In this document: piece after piece, positions 22,114-34,690 of the stretch | Layout: every line of letters starts with the position of its first letter | How positions within the stretch are numbered: the first letter of the stretch is position 1 | Notes under the pieces: generated by a model | What the model was told of the DNA's origin: nothing | Seen by the model: only the letters and a program-made list of their open reading frames with translations | Databases searched by the model: none | Program-made: the position numbers and the translations under genes | From: Terebella lapidaria | Taxonomy: Eukaryota; Annelida; Polychaeta; Terebellida; Terebellidae | Assembly: GCA_949152475.1 (NCBI GenBank) | Contig: OX424559.1 | Location: 18,445,809 to 18,509,808, forward strand | Length of the DNA: 64,000 bases | Direction of reading: 5' to 3'

Positions 22114-24079
22114 AGGTTACCGGACATATAACCTATTCGATAACCTATTGGAATGGCGTTGCGTCTGTCATCCGTCGTCGTCGTCATCAGCGTTGTCCGT
22201 CCACATTTTTATCTTTGAAGTTTACGTTTGGATCTTTCTGAAATTTCGCCAAAATAATGCCTAAAAATATTTCAAGAGGGAGCTAATATTTTTTTTAATT
22301 TCACTTTTTTTCAAAATGGCGGCCATTTCCGTCGAAAAACGAAAAACGGCCATATTCTCAAAAACTGTTCAGACGTTTTTGAGATTTTTATTTCAAAAGA
22401 TTGCTCTCACATACCTCTGTGATAAGAATAAGTTTCGTTGCCCCTGAATCGCGTGTCTGCATGTGACGGCCATTTTCATTTTCTCGACGGCTCCCAAATG
22501 TGACTTTCCAATGTTAATTTCTCCTATTCTTTACAATGGGACACATTATGCCTAATATCTCACTTAATATTGAGATTAGAGACTAGGAATCAATTGTGGA
22601 CACATAGGAAATGATATATGCTGATTATTGTCATGACTCCGAATTTGACCTTTGACCTCATTTTCAAGGTCAGAGTGCAAAATGGCTAATATCTCGCTTA
22701 TGGACGACTTTACAGATGAGGAATCAATTGTGCACATATAGCGAATGATATAGTCCGAATATATTGATGACCTTGAATTTGATAATAAACATGGAAACAA
22801 TACCCAAGTATATAGTATCCGAGCAAAACAATACCAGGTCCATTATCCAATCTCATAGTCCAGTGTCAGGCAAAATCGAGAAAATTTTAATGGAACTTCA
22901 TGAACCCCCATATATGGCCATAAAGGGGTGGAACCAAGTGTTCTGGAAAAAGTGAGCATTTCCTGCCCCACATGTGGCACCCGTCATGAATTCCAAAACA
23001 TTAACATGCAAAAAGGTCTTGTTGCATACTTGTCACAGATTTTTTGTACTTATCAACCAGATTATGATGACGTCCATAGAATTTCTTGAAAGCAGTTCGT
23101 ATCTTTGACCTCATTTTCAAGGTCAAAGAACAAAATGGCTAATATCCCGTTAATTATCCACTTTACAACTTGAGAGTAAATTGTGGACGAATATGAAATG
23201 ATGTATGCAGAATATTTTGAGGACCTTGAATTTGACCTCATTTTCAAGGTCAGGCACAAAATGGCTAATATCTCGCTTATTATCGACTTTACAGCTTAGG
23301 AATCAATTGTGGACATATAGAAAATGACATATGTCGGATATTCTGATGACCTTAAATCTGACCTTTGACCTCATTTTCAAGTTCAGGCACAAAATGGCTA
23401 ACTTCTCGCTTACTATCCACTTTACAGCTTAGAAATCAATTGTGGACATATAGGAAATGATCTACTCCGAAGATTGTGATGACCTTTGACCTCATTTTCA
23501 AGGTCAAAGAACAAAATAATTAGTATCTCGCTTATTACGACTTTACAATTTGAGAATCAATTGTGGATAGATAGGAAATGATATATGCTGAATATTAACA
23601 TGACCTTGGGTTTGACCTTTGATCTCATTTTTTTAGGTCAGAGCACAGAATGGCTAATATCTCGCTTATTATCAACTTTACAAATTAGGAATCAATTGTG
23701 AACATATAGGAAACGATATATGCTGAATACTGTTATGACATTGAGTTTGAACTTTGACCTCATTCTCAGGATCTCACAGGACAACTTGGCTAATATCTTG
23801 TTTATTATCAAATTTACAACTTAGGAATATATTGTGGACATACAGCAAATGATATATGCTGAATATTCTGATGACCATTAGTTTGACTTTTGATTTCATT
23901 TTCAAGGTCATAGCACATAATGACTAATTTCTCTCTCATTACTGAATTTACAGCTTAGTAATCAATTGTGCACGTATAGAAATCATATATGCTGAATACT
24001 CTCGTGACTTTAAATTTGACCGTGACCTTATTCTCAAGGCCACAGGACAAAATAGCTATTATATATTGTCCGGTAACCT
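22114..24079. mobile_element. nonautonomous short-TIR DNA element with internal tandem repeats
   Basis: Bounded by a perfect 13-bp inverted repeat, AGGTTACCGGACA at 22,114-22,126 and its complement at 24,067-24,079. The interior holds about nine degenerate copies of a roughly 135-bp unit ('aaaatggctaatatctcgct', 'aggaatcaattgtggacata', 'gacctcattttcaaggtca'). A Penelope-like fragment is inserted in the array at about 22,798-23,095. No transposase is present. The sequence just inside the left end ('gataacctatt' to 'gttgtccgtcc') reappears inverted at 52,660-52,717, and a related right end occurs at about 26,262-26,300 ('ggtagcctttcttagccctt'). Superfamily unknown. Confidence 0.6.
22798..23095 (-). 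mobile_element. Penelope-like 3' fragment (copy 2)
   Basis: Reverse complement of the 3' end of the element at 20-21.9 kb, from the last RT codons ('aatttcttgaaagcag' = end of the IAAFKKF region) to the 3' terminus. It is 5'-truncated and interrupts the tandem array of the surrounding short-TIR element, so it inserted after that array formed. Confidence 0.75.
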
Positions 24080-24211
24080 GTCTTAGCCCTTGAGCTAACT
24101 TTTTGAAACTCACATTGAACGTGCCAGACACCAAGCAGCACCCAGACGTGTCTAATATTATATTTTTTTAAAACAACGCATGTGTTATGTGAAAAAATCT
24201 ATAATTTACAA

Positions 24212-25138
24212 TCAGTAAGAGTCAGTCACAAAACGAGTGATATAAGCTGCCATTGTCAAAGGCTGTATGTTTCTTGTGGACTCCTCAGACACCCTGTCCA
24301 GCTTGTCATCAACATTGATGTCTAGTTTGCACAAACTGCGAACAATTTCCACCAAGTCCTCCACGTAACCTCTTCATTGAGCAAGTAGAAATCATACAAT
24401 ATGATAAATAGCACTGCAACATACAGGATCTCAATAATCAAATGGTTGCATATTACATGTCTTACGCATGAATATAACCTTGCTGCTAGGAACATAAACA
24501 TGTAGTTTATCTCTTGTGTGGGTTTACAGTAGAATGCATTTACGAGATTATGCTGGTTTTTTATGAGAAGTAGTCCTACTCATGAAATGTTGGATTCTCC
24601 AGCACTTTGCGCACAATGAAGCCTCCTTTCTTGTGCTTTGGATGATGGATGCTGTATATGTTCTCTCCAGCTTGGTTAGTACTAAGCGCTCTGTGTGCAT
24701 TCTCATTGAACTGAAAAGCTGCCAGTAATATCCTACGTATGATTTATGGAATTGCTGCCACTGTATCTACCAAATTTACATTCTGAACAAGCACAAGGAA
24801 ATATGTATCATTCAAATACAGCATAAACACTATAACTCAAGTATTACTAGAAATAAAAATACATAATACGTACCTGCACTGCATGCCCAGGAAAGAAAAA
24901 GAGAACATTTTTGGGGCAAAGTGGTTAACGAAACTGTGAAATGCCTCGAGATGGAAAGTCTGGTGCACTGGAGACAGAGCCCTGAAGTCAGCACAATGTC
25001 TGGGGTTGCACACTTACCAATTACATTGTTAGATTTTTGTTCTTCCAGTACGCTACCTTCCGTGGCCGTGATGGATATTATAGCTACAGCATGTAGCTCC
25101 TGGTCAAAGCTCCTCGGAGGGAGGAAACAACCGGAAAA
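24212..25138 (-). CDS. unrecognised protein, three 3'-terminal exons
   Basis: Three minus-strand exons with compatible phases and canonical sites: 25,018-25,138 (ends TTG|GTAAGT), 24,580-24,718 (ends CATGA|GTAGGA) and 24,212-24,371 (stop TGA at 24,212-24,214). Joined they give about 139 residues of a C-terminal region: PPRSFDQELHAVAIISITA, NQAGENIYSIHHPKHKKGGF, and YVEDLVEIVRSLCKLDINVD ending RFVTDSY. The phase agreement across two introns argues that it is a true gene and not chance. The family was not recognised; it could be a host gene or the C-terminal part of a transposon-encoded protein. Upstream exons were not found in 25.1-25.7 kb. Confidence 0.5.
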
Positions 25139-25678
25139 CTGAAATGCATAAATTGTTCCCAATGTTCACACCTTTTATGCCCATCAGCATTCAATAGAGA
25201 CATTTTGTTAAATTGATAGGTATCTAGCAATATTTATAAATACCCATTTACTTCACACACAAAGCCAGAAACCAGTCATGCCAATATATAACATTACTCA
25301 TAATCACCAGGTGGCAGCACTCATACTATTACACACGGCCACTCATGGTGAGGTTGAAGATAACTTATAACTAGTTAGTGTGAAAAGTAAATGCGCGCGG
25401 GATGGTGATGGTGGTGGTGGTGGGGGGGGGGGGCTTAATCACCGATTATTCCCACGTTCCAGGCGGCTGTATACACAAGCCTGCACTTAGTTATTATAGG
25501 ATTGCGGCTGGAGGCCTCCTGGCTTGATTTCGTTTAGATAAAAAAAATTCCCGGGGTCCAGAAACCGCGAAATTTTCATACTGCGAAGTAGTTTTGATAT
25601 CAAAACCAAGAAATTTGTGACACGCCAAATATTCATGATTTACAGTAGCTTATAAGATGAGCAGTTTGAATTGTACTC
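25139..25678. other. noncoding; G-run
   Basis: No exon recognised. A GGT/GGTGATGGTGG patch followed by about eleven G lies at about 25,400-25,432. Confidence 0.5.
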
Positions 25679-26109
25679 CTATAGTCGGCGTCATTGGTCT
25701 GTGAGCGTTTATTTCCTCGATTATTTCATCGAAAATTTGTATATTTCGATGAAATTTTGGCAGGAATGTTAGTTTATAATCGACTAATGGGGTACACATT
25801 TTCAAAGAGATTGGTGTGTAAACAAAAGTCTACCCAATTGGCTTATATATTATGAAATAGGAAAACGTCAAAACGTTATCTATAGAAATGCTATGGCGAT
25901 CGGGGCTGGTCCACCATCTATTTCACCAGATTCTCACTTTGACCTAGATAGGCCAACTTTCTTGCTTCGCCTCCAAGCTCTTGAAACTGCATCCTCAGTT
26001 AGGCGGTCATGAGATAATATACCTGACAAAATTCCGTCGGATTGTCTCAAATATTGAAGGAGTGATCACTGAGATGCCACCGCTCACAGACCAATGACGC
26101 CGACTATAG
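25679..26109. mobile_element. 431-bp MITE with perfect 29-bp TIRs
   Basis: 'CTATAGTCGGCGTCATTGGT' plus nine more bases at 25,679-25,707 is repeated exactly as the reverse complement at 26,081-26,109. If the outer CTA/TAG is read as a TA target duplication, the element proper is TAGTCGG...CCGACTA, as in Tc1/mariner-type MITEs. The interior is noncoding. Identical ends suggest a fairly recent insertion. Confidence 0.8.
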
Positions 26110-26149
26110 AATGCATAGTGCTTAGTTATTGGTGCATTCAAACAGGAAA

Positions 26150-26310
26150 TCGCATATGACAATTTGAGTGGTGACCTTGAATTTGACTTTTGATTGCCTC
26201 GAAAGGTCAAAACGGTCACAAAATATTCGTGTTAGACTTTGAAAGCTTAACACTGTACATTTCTCCGGTAGCCTTTCTTAGCCCTTGGGCTTAATTTCTT
26301 TGATATATTA
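26150..26310. repeat. partial relative of the 22-24 kb short-TIR element
   Basis: 'gaccttgaatttgactttt', a degenerate AGGTCA pair and the end 'tccggtagcctttcttagcc' match the right end of the 22,114-24,079 element and the flank that follows it. Only this end is present. Confidence 0.45.
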
Positions 26311-26459
26311 TAATGTTGTACACCTCAAAAGTGATCTGAGAGACATTTTGCACATTTTCTTGTAGGGCTCACCAAAAGTTGTGAGCGATCAAATCCGATT
26401 CCGTGCTCCAGTCTCTTCTCCTATATATCAAGAAAACATGTTAATGTTGGTTGTAGATT

Positions 26460-28171
26460 TTATTCCATGATTTGGTTTTCATAGCGCTTCTCACATGCAT
26501 AAAAATACGACTTGGCGCAGTCAACCACCTTCCACTTATTGTTGTCGGTTATGGTCACACAACCTGGATCTCCCTGGACGGGACCGGAAGGTTGACCAGA
26601 TTTCCAATTGCTATATGATAAAGTGTGGGATATCCCGACTCTGGTGCCATACCAAAAATAGCGGCCACTCCAATCATCTTCCATGTTCTGAAGTCCGATC
26701 CATATTCCAAAACCAAAGTGGGTATAAGCTGTTGGGGCAGAAAAAAATGTATCATACTATGTCCTTGGCAACAGACATTAACAGATTAACATTCAACAGA
26801 TGTAAATGTAAAGCCTACTTCGTGTATTTGATATCTGTTTAAACACACCCTCCCTAGACAAAAGTCTTCGTGGACAGAACTACCGGGAAAATGAGTGTCA
26901 GTTACACATACACGGTGATTTTTGTCTATGTGGATATATCATTGCAGGACAATAGGTGTAACGGTGTTATAATACCGAGAGAAAATGCGCATGTGGAATA
27001 AAATATCAGTAATTCTACATGGGGTCTAATACCCTTTGCCAGGTCAAATTAAAGCTATTCGCGAGTATATTTCACTAATTTCTAATATGTGTGTCATGTA
27101 ACGCCAAAATGCGCAGAGGATGCGCCTTCGAAATAGAAACTGAGAATCACTAGTCGATGTCCCTATGACGCAATTAGCAACATATTTCCAGCAATGCGAG
27201 TAGATTTTGAGATGCTAATAAAAACTATAGCCCATCCAAATATCTACACTGAGAACCACAAAAGAGGACAGTGTGTAAAAATCTGTAATGAGCCCTATGA
27301 TATACCTGTACATGATAAGTTTCTAAGTAACCACTCTTAAAGTTTATGAATAAAACACCATTCGTTAGCACCATTCGTCTTCCTGTTCGCAAGGTAGAAA
27401 CGACCACTAAATCAACTCGAAATTGAGCTTGGCTCCCATGACATCGACCTCACATTCTAGGAATTATTGGAGGACCAGGGCGGTTCTAAAACTCAATGAC
27501 TCAATATGCAGGGCGAAGGTGGTTCTAAAACACATCTACTCAATATGCAGGGCGAGGGTGATTCTAGAACACATTGACTTATGCAGGGCGAGGGTCGTTC
27601 TAAAATACATTGACTCAATATGCAGGTGAGGGTGATTCTAAAACATATTGACTCAATATGCAGGGCGAGGGAGTTCTGAAACACATTGACTCAATATGCA
27701 GGGCGAGGGAAGTTTTAAAACACATTGACTCAATATGCAGGGCGAGGGTGATTCTAGAACACATTGATTCAATATGCTGGGCGAAGGTGGTTCTACAACT
27801 AGCGCGGCTCTAAAACACATTGTCTCAGTGCGAGGGATTTGTAAAACACAATGACTCGATATCCATTGCGAATGTGGTTCCAAAACTTATCGATTCAAGA
27901 TGTGGGTTGAAGATCTCCATTCTCTGAATTACTTGTTCTTACTTGGAAACAAAAACCTGAGGAATGTGTTGATATCTTCATAGTTTGAGGCAGCGATAGA
28001 CCCTTTATAGCTCGTAGCACACAGATTTAGGGCCTTGCGCCATGTAACTTTCTGCTGCAAGCCTATGTAACATATTCCATTGTGGTAAAACCAATCGGGA
28101 CCACAGAGGTCGTCTGAGGCTACCAGAGATGCGCACAGACACGTCACTAACAGCATACAGTGCTGCGTCAT
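26460..28171 (-). CDS. secreted C-type lectin domain protein
   Basis: Two exons, 27,943-28,171 and 26,460-26,728, joined by CCAA|GTAAGA and CAACAG|CTTATA with consistent phase, give 165 residues. A signal peptide (MTQHCMLLVTCLCASLVAS) is followed by one C-type lectin fold: CGPDWFYHNGICYIG (the extra first Cys pair, long form), KALNLCATSYKG, WIGLQN, YSNWKSGQPSGP, GCVTI and VVDCAKSYFYACEK. All six structural Cys are present. The Ca-site tripeptide is QPS instead of EPN or QPD, and WND is replaced by KWK, so classical sugar binding is doubtful. A splice acceptor just 5' of the ATG (ttttttgcag) suggests an upstream untranslated exon. The 1.2-kb intron contains a minisatellite. Small secreted lectins of this kind are common in invertebrate immunity, but no function is shown here. 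Confidence 0.85.
27455..27900. repeat. 39-bp minisatellite in the lectin intron
   Basis: About eleven degenerate copies of a unit of about 39 bp containing 'cattgactcaatatgcaggg' and 'cgagggtgattctaaaaca'. Open frames on both strands here are a by-product of the repeat. It lies wholly inside the intron of the C-type lectin gene. Confidence 0.8.
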
Positions 28172-28308
28172 CGTCAGAAACTGCAAAAAAGTGAAATCAG
28201 GGAGAGTGGGATTAGTGGTGATAGAATTAGATGAAATTCAGAAAACTAATTCATGGTTCGTGATCAGGACCATTCGAAGTTATTGTTGTCCAAGTACATA
28301 GACGTACA

Positions 28309-28680
28309 ATCAATACCTAGTATTAAGTATTCCGAGCAAACAAAACAGGGTCCGCTATCCAATCTCACAGTCCGGGGACAGAAAGTCATGTCAGGCATAC
28401 GAATTGAGAGAAAACATAAATGACAGGGAAACTCAGGAACCCCCCAAAATGGCCATTAGGAGGTGAAATCAGGTGTTCCGGAAAGAGTGAGCATTTCCTG
28501 CCCCACTAGTGGCACCCGTCATGAATTCCCCAAAATTATCATGAAAATAGATCTAGTTGCATGGCAGACATGGATTTGCTGTATTTATCAACCAGATCAT
28601 GATGACATCCATAAAATTTCTTAAACGCAGCAATAAGTCTTGGTAAAACATATCCTTGTCGCAGCACCCATGTGCCAGGG
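28309..28680 (-). mobile_element. Penelope-like 3' fragment (copy 3)
   Basis: Reverse complement of the last 120 bp of the RT frame (QGYVLPRLIAAFKKFYGCHH) and the whole 3' untranslated region of the 20-21.9 kb element, ending at the same 3' terminus. It is the closest relative of copy 1 by eye. 5'-truncated at about 28,680. Confidence 0.8.
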
Positions 28681-28764
28681 ATACATGGGTGACATACTCT
28701 CACAAAAGTAGTGGCTACGTCCCAGCACAGCAATTTCTTGCTGTGCTATGTATCGAAACAGCCC

Positions 28765-29160
28765 TTTCTACTTTTGCTTGATTAACCCATGAGCCACTGC
28801 CTCCAAATGTTGGATACCATTTCTAAGAGTCGAGAAAGCCAATAATGAAACGGACGAAGTAGATATGAATGAAGACCAAATGAATTGAAGAATGAGAATG
28901 AGTGATTGAAAGATCAAGGGTACCAACATGGGGCAAGACATGACCAGTCGATTGATCAGATCGGGCCAATCTGACCCCCGTATAGGTGAAATAAGGGCCA
29001 AAGTGGTGTGTTTCAACCACCAGGATCCCGTCTTCCACCATCACGGGCTGCAACCCACGGCCAACAGGTTGCTCCTTTCAGTCGCCTCTTACGACAAGCA
29101 GGAGTACTGGGGGCCTATTCTTCCTCGGGGCCCCACGGGGCACTGAAGAGGAAAAAGAAA
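28765..29160. repeat. probable dispersed repeat with a GC-rich 3' block
   Basis: No coding potential accepted. The block 'agtcgcctcttacgacaagc' followed by 'ctattcttcctcggggcccc' (about 29,078-29,135) looks like a conserved retroposon 3' module; this rests on impression, not on a second copy in the window. Confidence 0.3.
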
Positions 29161-29940
29161 AGCTGTGGAAAATTGCCAGAAAGCGATTGACAAAGGAATC
29201 AGAACAGGGAAGTCGATGTCAGAAAATAACTAACATTGAGGTCTGAACACGTCCACATGGAATTCGTTATTGTGCATGCTTAACATGCTTACATGTAACT
29301 ATCGCATGTAAGCATTCGCATCCGTGGTATTTTGGCAAAAACAAGAAGTGTGCAGCAATGTAAAAAAAAACCTCATTCCTTTACAGTAATTAAATTTGAC
29401 CTGTCTGTTTTATATAGCGTATATTACGTGATAGAAAGCCACATACACATGATAGATAGATGCATGATTAGTATTATATAAATATACTGTAGTTGCTGAT
29501 GAATCCAAATGAAACACTACATGTATATGAACTGTCTTGAATATCTGGTTTGTGTGTAGGAATCTAGCATGGCGTGAATTGGAATAAATAATTAACATAG
29601 TGTAACTGCAGTTTGATAATTTCCCTAAAAGTTGTCTTATATCTATGTTTGTTTATAAACTATGAATACTGCTCGCCTTGTTGAAGTGATGTACCAGTAA
29701 TGACTTGAGTAATACGATGTCTAATTCACCGAGTTCGTCCAAGGGTGCAGAAATTACAATCGTGACAAAGACAAAACAGGGCGAAAATAAATACATGTAT
29801 TAAAATGACAACCCAGAACCCATAAACAACAGGAGTCAACACAGGTGTTTCTGCCCTAAAGGTGGCATCCTACATGTATGTTGTATTTGTACAAATCGAA
29901 CGATAATCAAATTCCAGAAGCAACATACAAAATCATGATG
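29161..29940. other. noncoding; no gene recognised
   Basis: AT-rich sequence leading up to the minisatellite arm. No terminal repeat marking the outer edge of the foldback-like structure was recognised here. Confidence 0.45.
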
Positions 29941-29944
29941 ACTG

Positions 29945-32915
29945 ATAACATTTAGCCATTCACAGTAAAAATTTAGCCATTCACACTTGCACGTGGAACC
30001 ACTCACAATACATCGCCAGCCACACACAGTATACTTTTAATCACTCACATTACACCTCTAGACATTCAAATTGCACCCATATAGGCACTCGCATTATACT
30101 TTTACCTTTAGCATCTATACCATTATACCTTTTTCACCCTGCACTTCTAGCCACTCACATTACACCTCAGGCAATTCAATCTACACCTCTAGCCACTCAT
30201 AGTAGACCTTTAGCCACTCACATCACACCATGAGCCACTCACATTCCATCTCTAGCCACTCACGCTACACCTCTAGCAACCCACATCACACATCTAGCCA
30301 CTGAGATTAAAATCTTAGCCACTCACAATGCACCTCTAGCCCCTCACTATACAGTTTTAGTAACGCACACTATATGTTCAACCACTCACAATACACATTT
30401 AGTCCACTCACATTGTACATTTAGCCATTCACAGTAAACAGTCACACACAATAAATATTTAGCCATTCACATAACACCTTTATCCACTCATAGTACACAT
30501 GTATCTACTCATATTACGTCTTTGGCGATTTACAGGACACCTTAAGCCACCCACACTTCACATTTAGTTACACTCACAATACCACTCTAGCCACTGATAT
30601 TACACCTCTGGCCACTCACGTTTCACCTTCAACCAATTACAATACACATCTTAAAGTGTATTATGTATTTAGCCATCCATACTACACATTTAGCCAATCA
30701 CATATCACCTCTAGCCAATCATACTACACCTTTAGCCACTCGTATAAAACTTCTGGCCACTAATCTTACATTTTTGGCCACTCCCACTGCACTTGTAGCC
30801 ACTCACATTACACCTCTATCCATTCAATCTACATCCCTCGCTGCTCATAGTACACATTTAACAACTCACCTCACAACTCTCGCCACTCATGGTACACATT
30901 TAGCCACTCATATGACACCTTGATTCACTAACATCACATCTCTAGGCCCTCACATTAGACCTTCGGCCACTCACATTACACCTCTAGCCACTCACATTAC
31001 AACTCTAGCCATTCACATTACACCTCTAGCCACTCACATTACGCCTATAGCCATTAACATTACACCTCTGGCCACTCATGTTACACCTCTAGCCATTAAC
31101 ATTACACCTCTGGCCACACATGTTACACCTTTAGTCACTCACTTCACACCTCTAGCCATTCACCCTACCCCCCTAGCCACTCGCATTACACCTTTAGCCA
31201 CTCGCTAGCCACTGAAATTGAAATCTTAGCCACTCACAATGTACCCCTAACCGCCTACAATAATCTAACCATTCACAGTATACCTCTATAGCCCATCACA
31301 ATGCAGTTTCAGTTACACACACTACACATTTAACCACTCACAAGTCACAATACACCTTTAATCCACTCACATTGCACAGTTAGCCTAAAAACTTTTAGCC
31401 AGACACAGTACAACTTTATCCATTCACAATACATCTTTAGCCACTCACAGTACACCTTTGAAAACTAAATTACTTACTTACTTGCTTACTTACTTACTCA
31501 CTTACTTACTTTCAGCCACTCGTACTGCACTTCTAGACATCCATTTTTACACATGTAGCCCCTTGCACTACTACACCTTTAACCACTTATATGATACCCT
31601 GAGCCACTCAGACTACACCTTTGGCCACTCACATTCATCGCGAGCCACTCACACTACACACCCATATTACACCTATGGCCACTCACACGACACCTCTAGA
31701 CACTCCTATTACCCTGGTGGCAAATCAAATTACACTCACATCACACCTCTAGCCACCTAGACTACACTCATAGCCACTCACATTACATCTCTAGCTATTC
31801 ATAATACACCTCTATCCACTCACATTAAACATTTGACCACTCAAATTACACCTCTAGGCACCCATAGTACACCTCCAGGCTTTGGCCACTCATGACACAC
31901 ATTTGGTTACCCAATACCCATTTAGCCACACAAAGTATACCTTGAACCATTTACATTACACTTCTAGCCAGTACACATTTAGCCAGTCTCAGTACACCTC
32001 TAGCCATTCACAGCAAACCTTCAGAGGTGTAGGCCCTCTAGAGGTGTAGGCCCACCATGCACAGTAAATTTGTAGTCATCCACATTACACCGTTAGTCAC
32101 TAACAGTACACACGTATCTACTCACATTACCCCTTTAGCTGTTTACAAGGCACCTTTAGCCACTCACACTGCACCCTTAGTTACACTCACAATACAACTC
32201 TACCCACTAATATGACACATCTGGCCACTTCACCTTTAACCATTTACAATAGACATTTAGCTACTCACATTACATATCTAGCCACTTCAACTACACATTT
32301 AGCCAATCACACATCACCTCTAGGTACCTCACAATACACCTCTAGCCAATCATACTGCACTTTCGGACACTCGCATCAATCTTCTGGCCACTTACCTCAC
32401 ATTTTTAGCCACTCACACTGCACTTCTAGCCACTCTAATTACACCTCTGGCCATTCAATCTACATGTACACCTCTCGAAACTCATACCGCACATTTAGCC
32501 ACTCATATGACACCTTAGGCCACTCACATTACATGTACATGTCTAGCGCCTCACATTACACCTCTAGCCACTCGCATTACACCTCTAGCCACCCATATTA
32601 CACCTTTAGCCACTCGCGTTATACCTCTAGCCACCCATATTACACCTTTAGCCACTCGCATTACACCTCTAGCCACCCATTTTACACTTTTAGCCCCTCA
32701 CATTACACATCTAGCCTCCCATATTACACCTCTAGCCACCCATATTACACCTTTAGCCACTCGCGTTATACCTCTAGCCACCCATATTACACCTTTAGCC
32801 ACTCGCATTACACCTCTAGCCACCCATTTTACACTTTTAGCCCCTCACATTACACATCTAGCCACCCATATTACACCTTTAGCCACTCGCATTACACCTC
32901 TGGCCTCTAACACAT
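29945..32915 (+). repeat. 21-bp minisatellite array, left arm
   Basis: About 3 kb of degenerate copies of a 21-bp unit reading TAGCCACTCACATTACACCT plus one base. Copies near 30,960-31,130 and 32,545-32,900 are the most regular. The innermost end also shows a higher-order repeat (about 32,580-32,895 repeats blocks of two to four units). A CTTA microsatellite interrupts it at about 31,465-31,510. Open frames such as those rich in H, T and S here are repeat artefacts. Confidence 0.85.
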
Positions 32916-33229
32916 TGAGCAAAACATGACATAACAGTGACACCATCTACACACTCATTAGGAACACCTCTGCACGTTTCCCATAGCACATCCTGCTCCA
33001 AGCGGATTATTCAGTTACTAAAAATACACATTATGCCATGAACGCACTAAGCTCAAGAGACGGTTACCCATGCTAGCCATGCCCAGAGCGCATGTTAATC
33101 ATGCTAGCGTGGTGAATGGTCAAAGCTAGCTTGCTGAGCATCGTCCATATGGGCGCAAAGCTGAGTGAGCATTGGCATCTGACCAAGCTAGCATACTGAG
33201 CATCGGTCATTGCAAAGCCAGCTTAGATT

Positions 33230-33256
33230 GTAAAGTTTGGTTCAGCTCCAACTGTA
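33230..33256 (+). repeat. inner inverted repeat, left copy
   Basis: 27 bp (GTAAAGTTTGGTTCAGCTCC and seven more) that match, inverted with two mismatches, 37,462-37,488. It marks the junction of the left arm and the core. Confidence 0.75.
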
Positions 33257-34690
33257 ATTATGTGCGACTTACTCAGGGAGACATTGAATATACGTTGAAA
33301 TAAATACACACATGTACATGTATATTGGTTCATAGTGTATTATATGTTTTTTCTCTATTGGGTTTCACTATTTTGGGGAAAAAAATCATGAAAAATGCGT
33401 CTGACACACGCCGTTCAAAAGCCTTTCGCATTTTTAGTTACTTGATTAGAAGTTTTGTTGAAAAACTATACTATCGTACTGACTTCATTTTTTCAGTCGT
33501 GTGACACAAAGAACTTGCTGCAAACGCATATAACCAGGGTGATGTTTCACGTCATTGGGACGTACATGATTGTCGATGCACACGGCATTGATGATGGTGC
33601 TTGTGAAGAGGAGAATAATGAAGAAGAAGAAGAATAGTGAAGAGGAGAATAGTGAAGAGCATAACGATCAGCTTCTTGATGGTCGGGCATACCCACGAAG
33701 GTTGGAATTATTATACATTTCACACAAAAACCATTAAATCTCTGTGCAACTCAATGAATAACTCAACAGAATTTGATTTTTGTTTTGAAATGCTGGAGTA
33801 TTGAGAACTTTGATGTCAAGAGATAATTTGTTTATTTTCTTTCTGCTATATGATTATAATTTTATATACACAAGAATATGTGTGCGTAATTATGCTAATG
33901 GAATGAATGTGTTCATGTATTCAGCCAAATCTGAATTCAAACTATCTAACTATGGAAGCAGATTTTATTTTTCCAAAATAGTCACCATAAAGCACCATTT
34001 TCCAGACATAGACACCAAGTTTTCCCAGAATATCCACCAATCTGAACAAGAAAGCCACGAAGACCATTCCAGAACTTAAAGATATCTTTGTTTGTTCATC
34101 AGGGTGTTCAGGGACACCACTGGTAACGCTGTACTCAGGTACAAAAATTGGTCGTCAGACGAAAGGTGGTTGCCGGAAGGAGGACTTACATTATTGAAGG
34201 TGCAAAATGGTGAGCAACAAGTTCCGAACGGCTTCCCGCCACTCATAAACCACGATCGAGAGAGGAAGCAAGATCTGGGGGGCGTCAGATCAAATATAAA
34301 TAAGCTGAAGGACTTCCTGGACTTTGCCCAATATTCTTGGTGAGAACAGTTCTGGAACCCGATACAACACCAACGGTCGTCAATTGGTTGTCACAACTGT
34401 TCAACTCAACCGAAGGCCAGATAATTGATGATAATTCGAATGCAGAGGCATCGACTGAGAACCGCGGAATGATGGTGGAATCACTATTATCGGCTACAAT
34501 GGCCTAAGAAAGAATGTCACATGTGGTGATTTCCTGAAAATATAAAACAAGTAACTCTGATATGACATTGATGAGAGTGCGCTTCATACCACACATAAAG
34601 GTATGCAACATCAAATGATACGATTTATACTCTTTGATGTGTCATATCATAGTTAGAGAGACACAAAACCATTTGGATTCGTTACTTGTA

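Noticed and set aside
29945-32915. CRISPR-like array or coding ORFs in the 21-bp repeats
   Set aside because: Units follow head to tail without spacers, vary freely and lie in an intron-bearing animal genome; the His/Thr/Ser-rich frames are products of the repeat.
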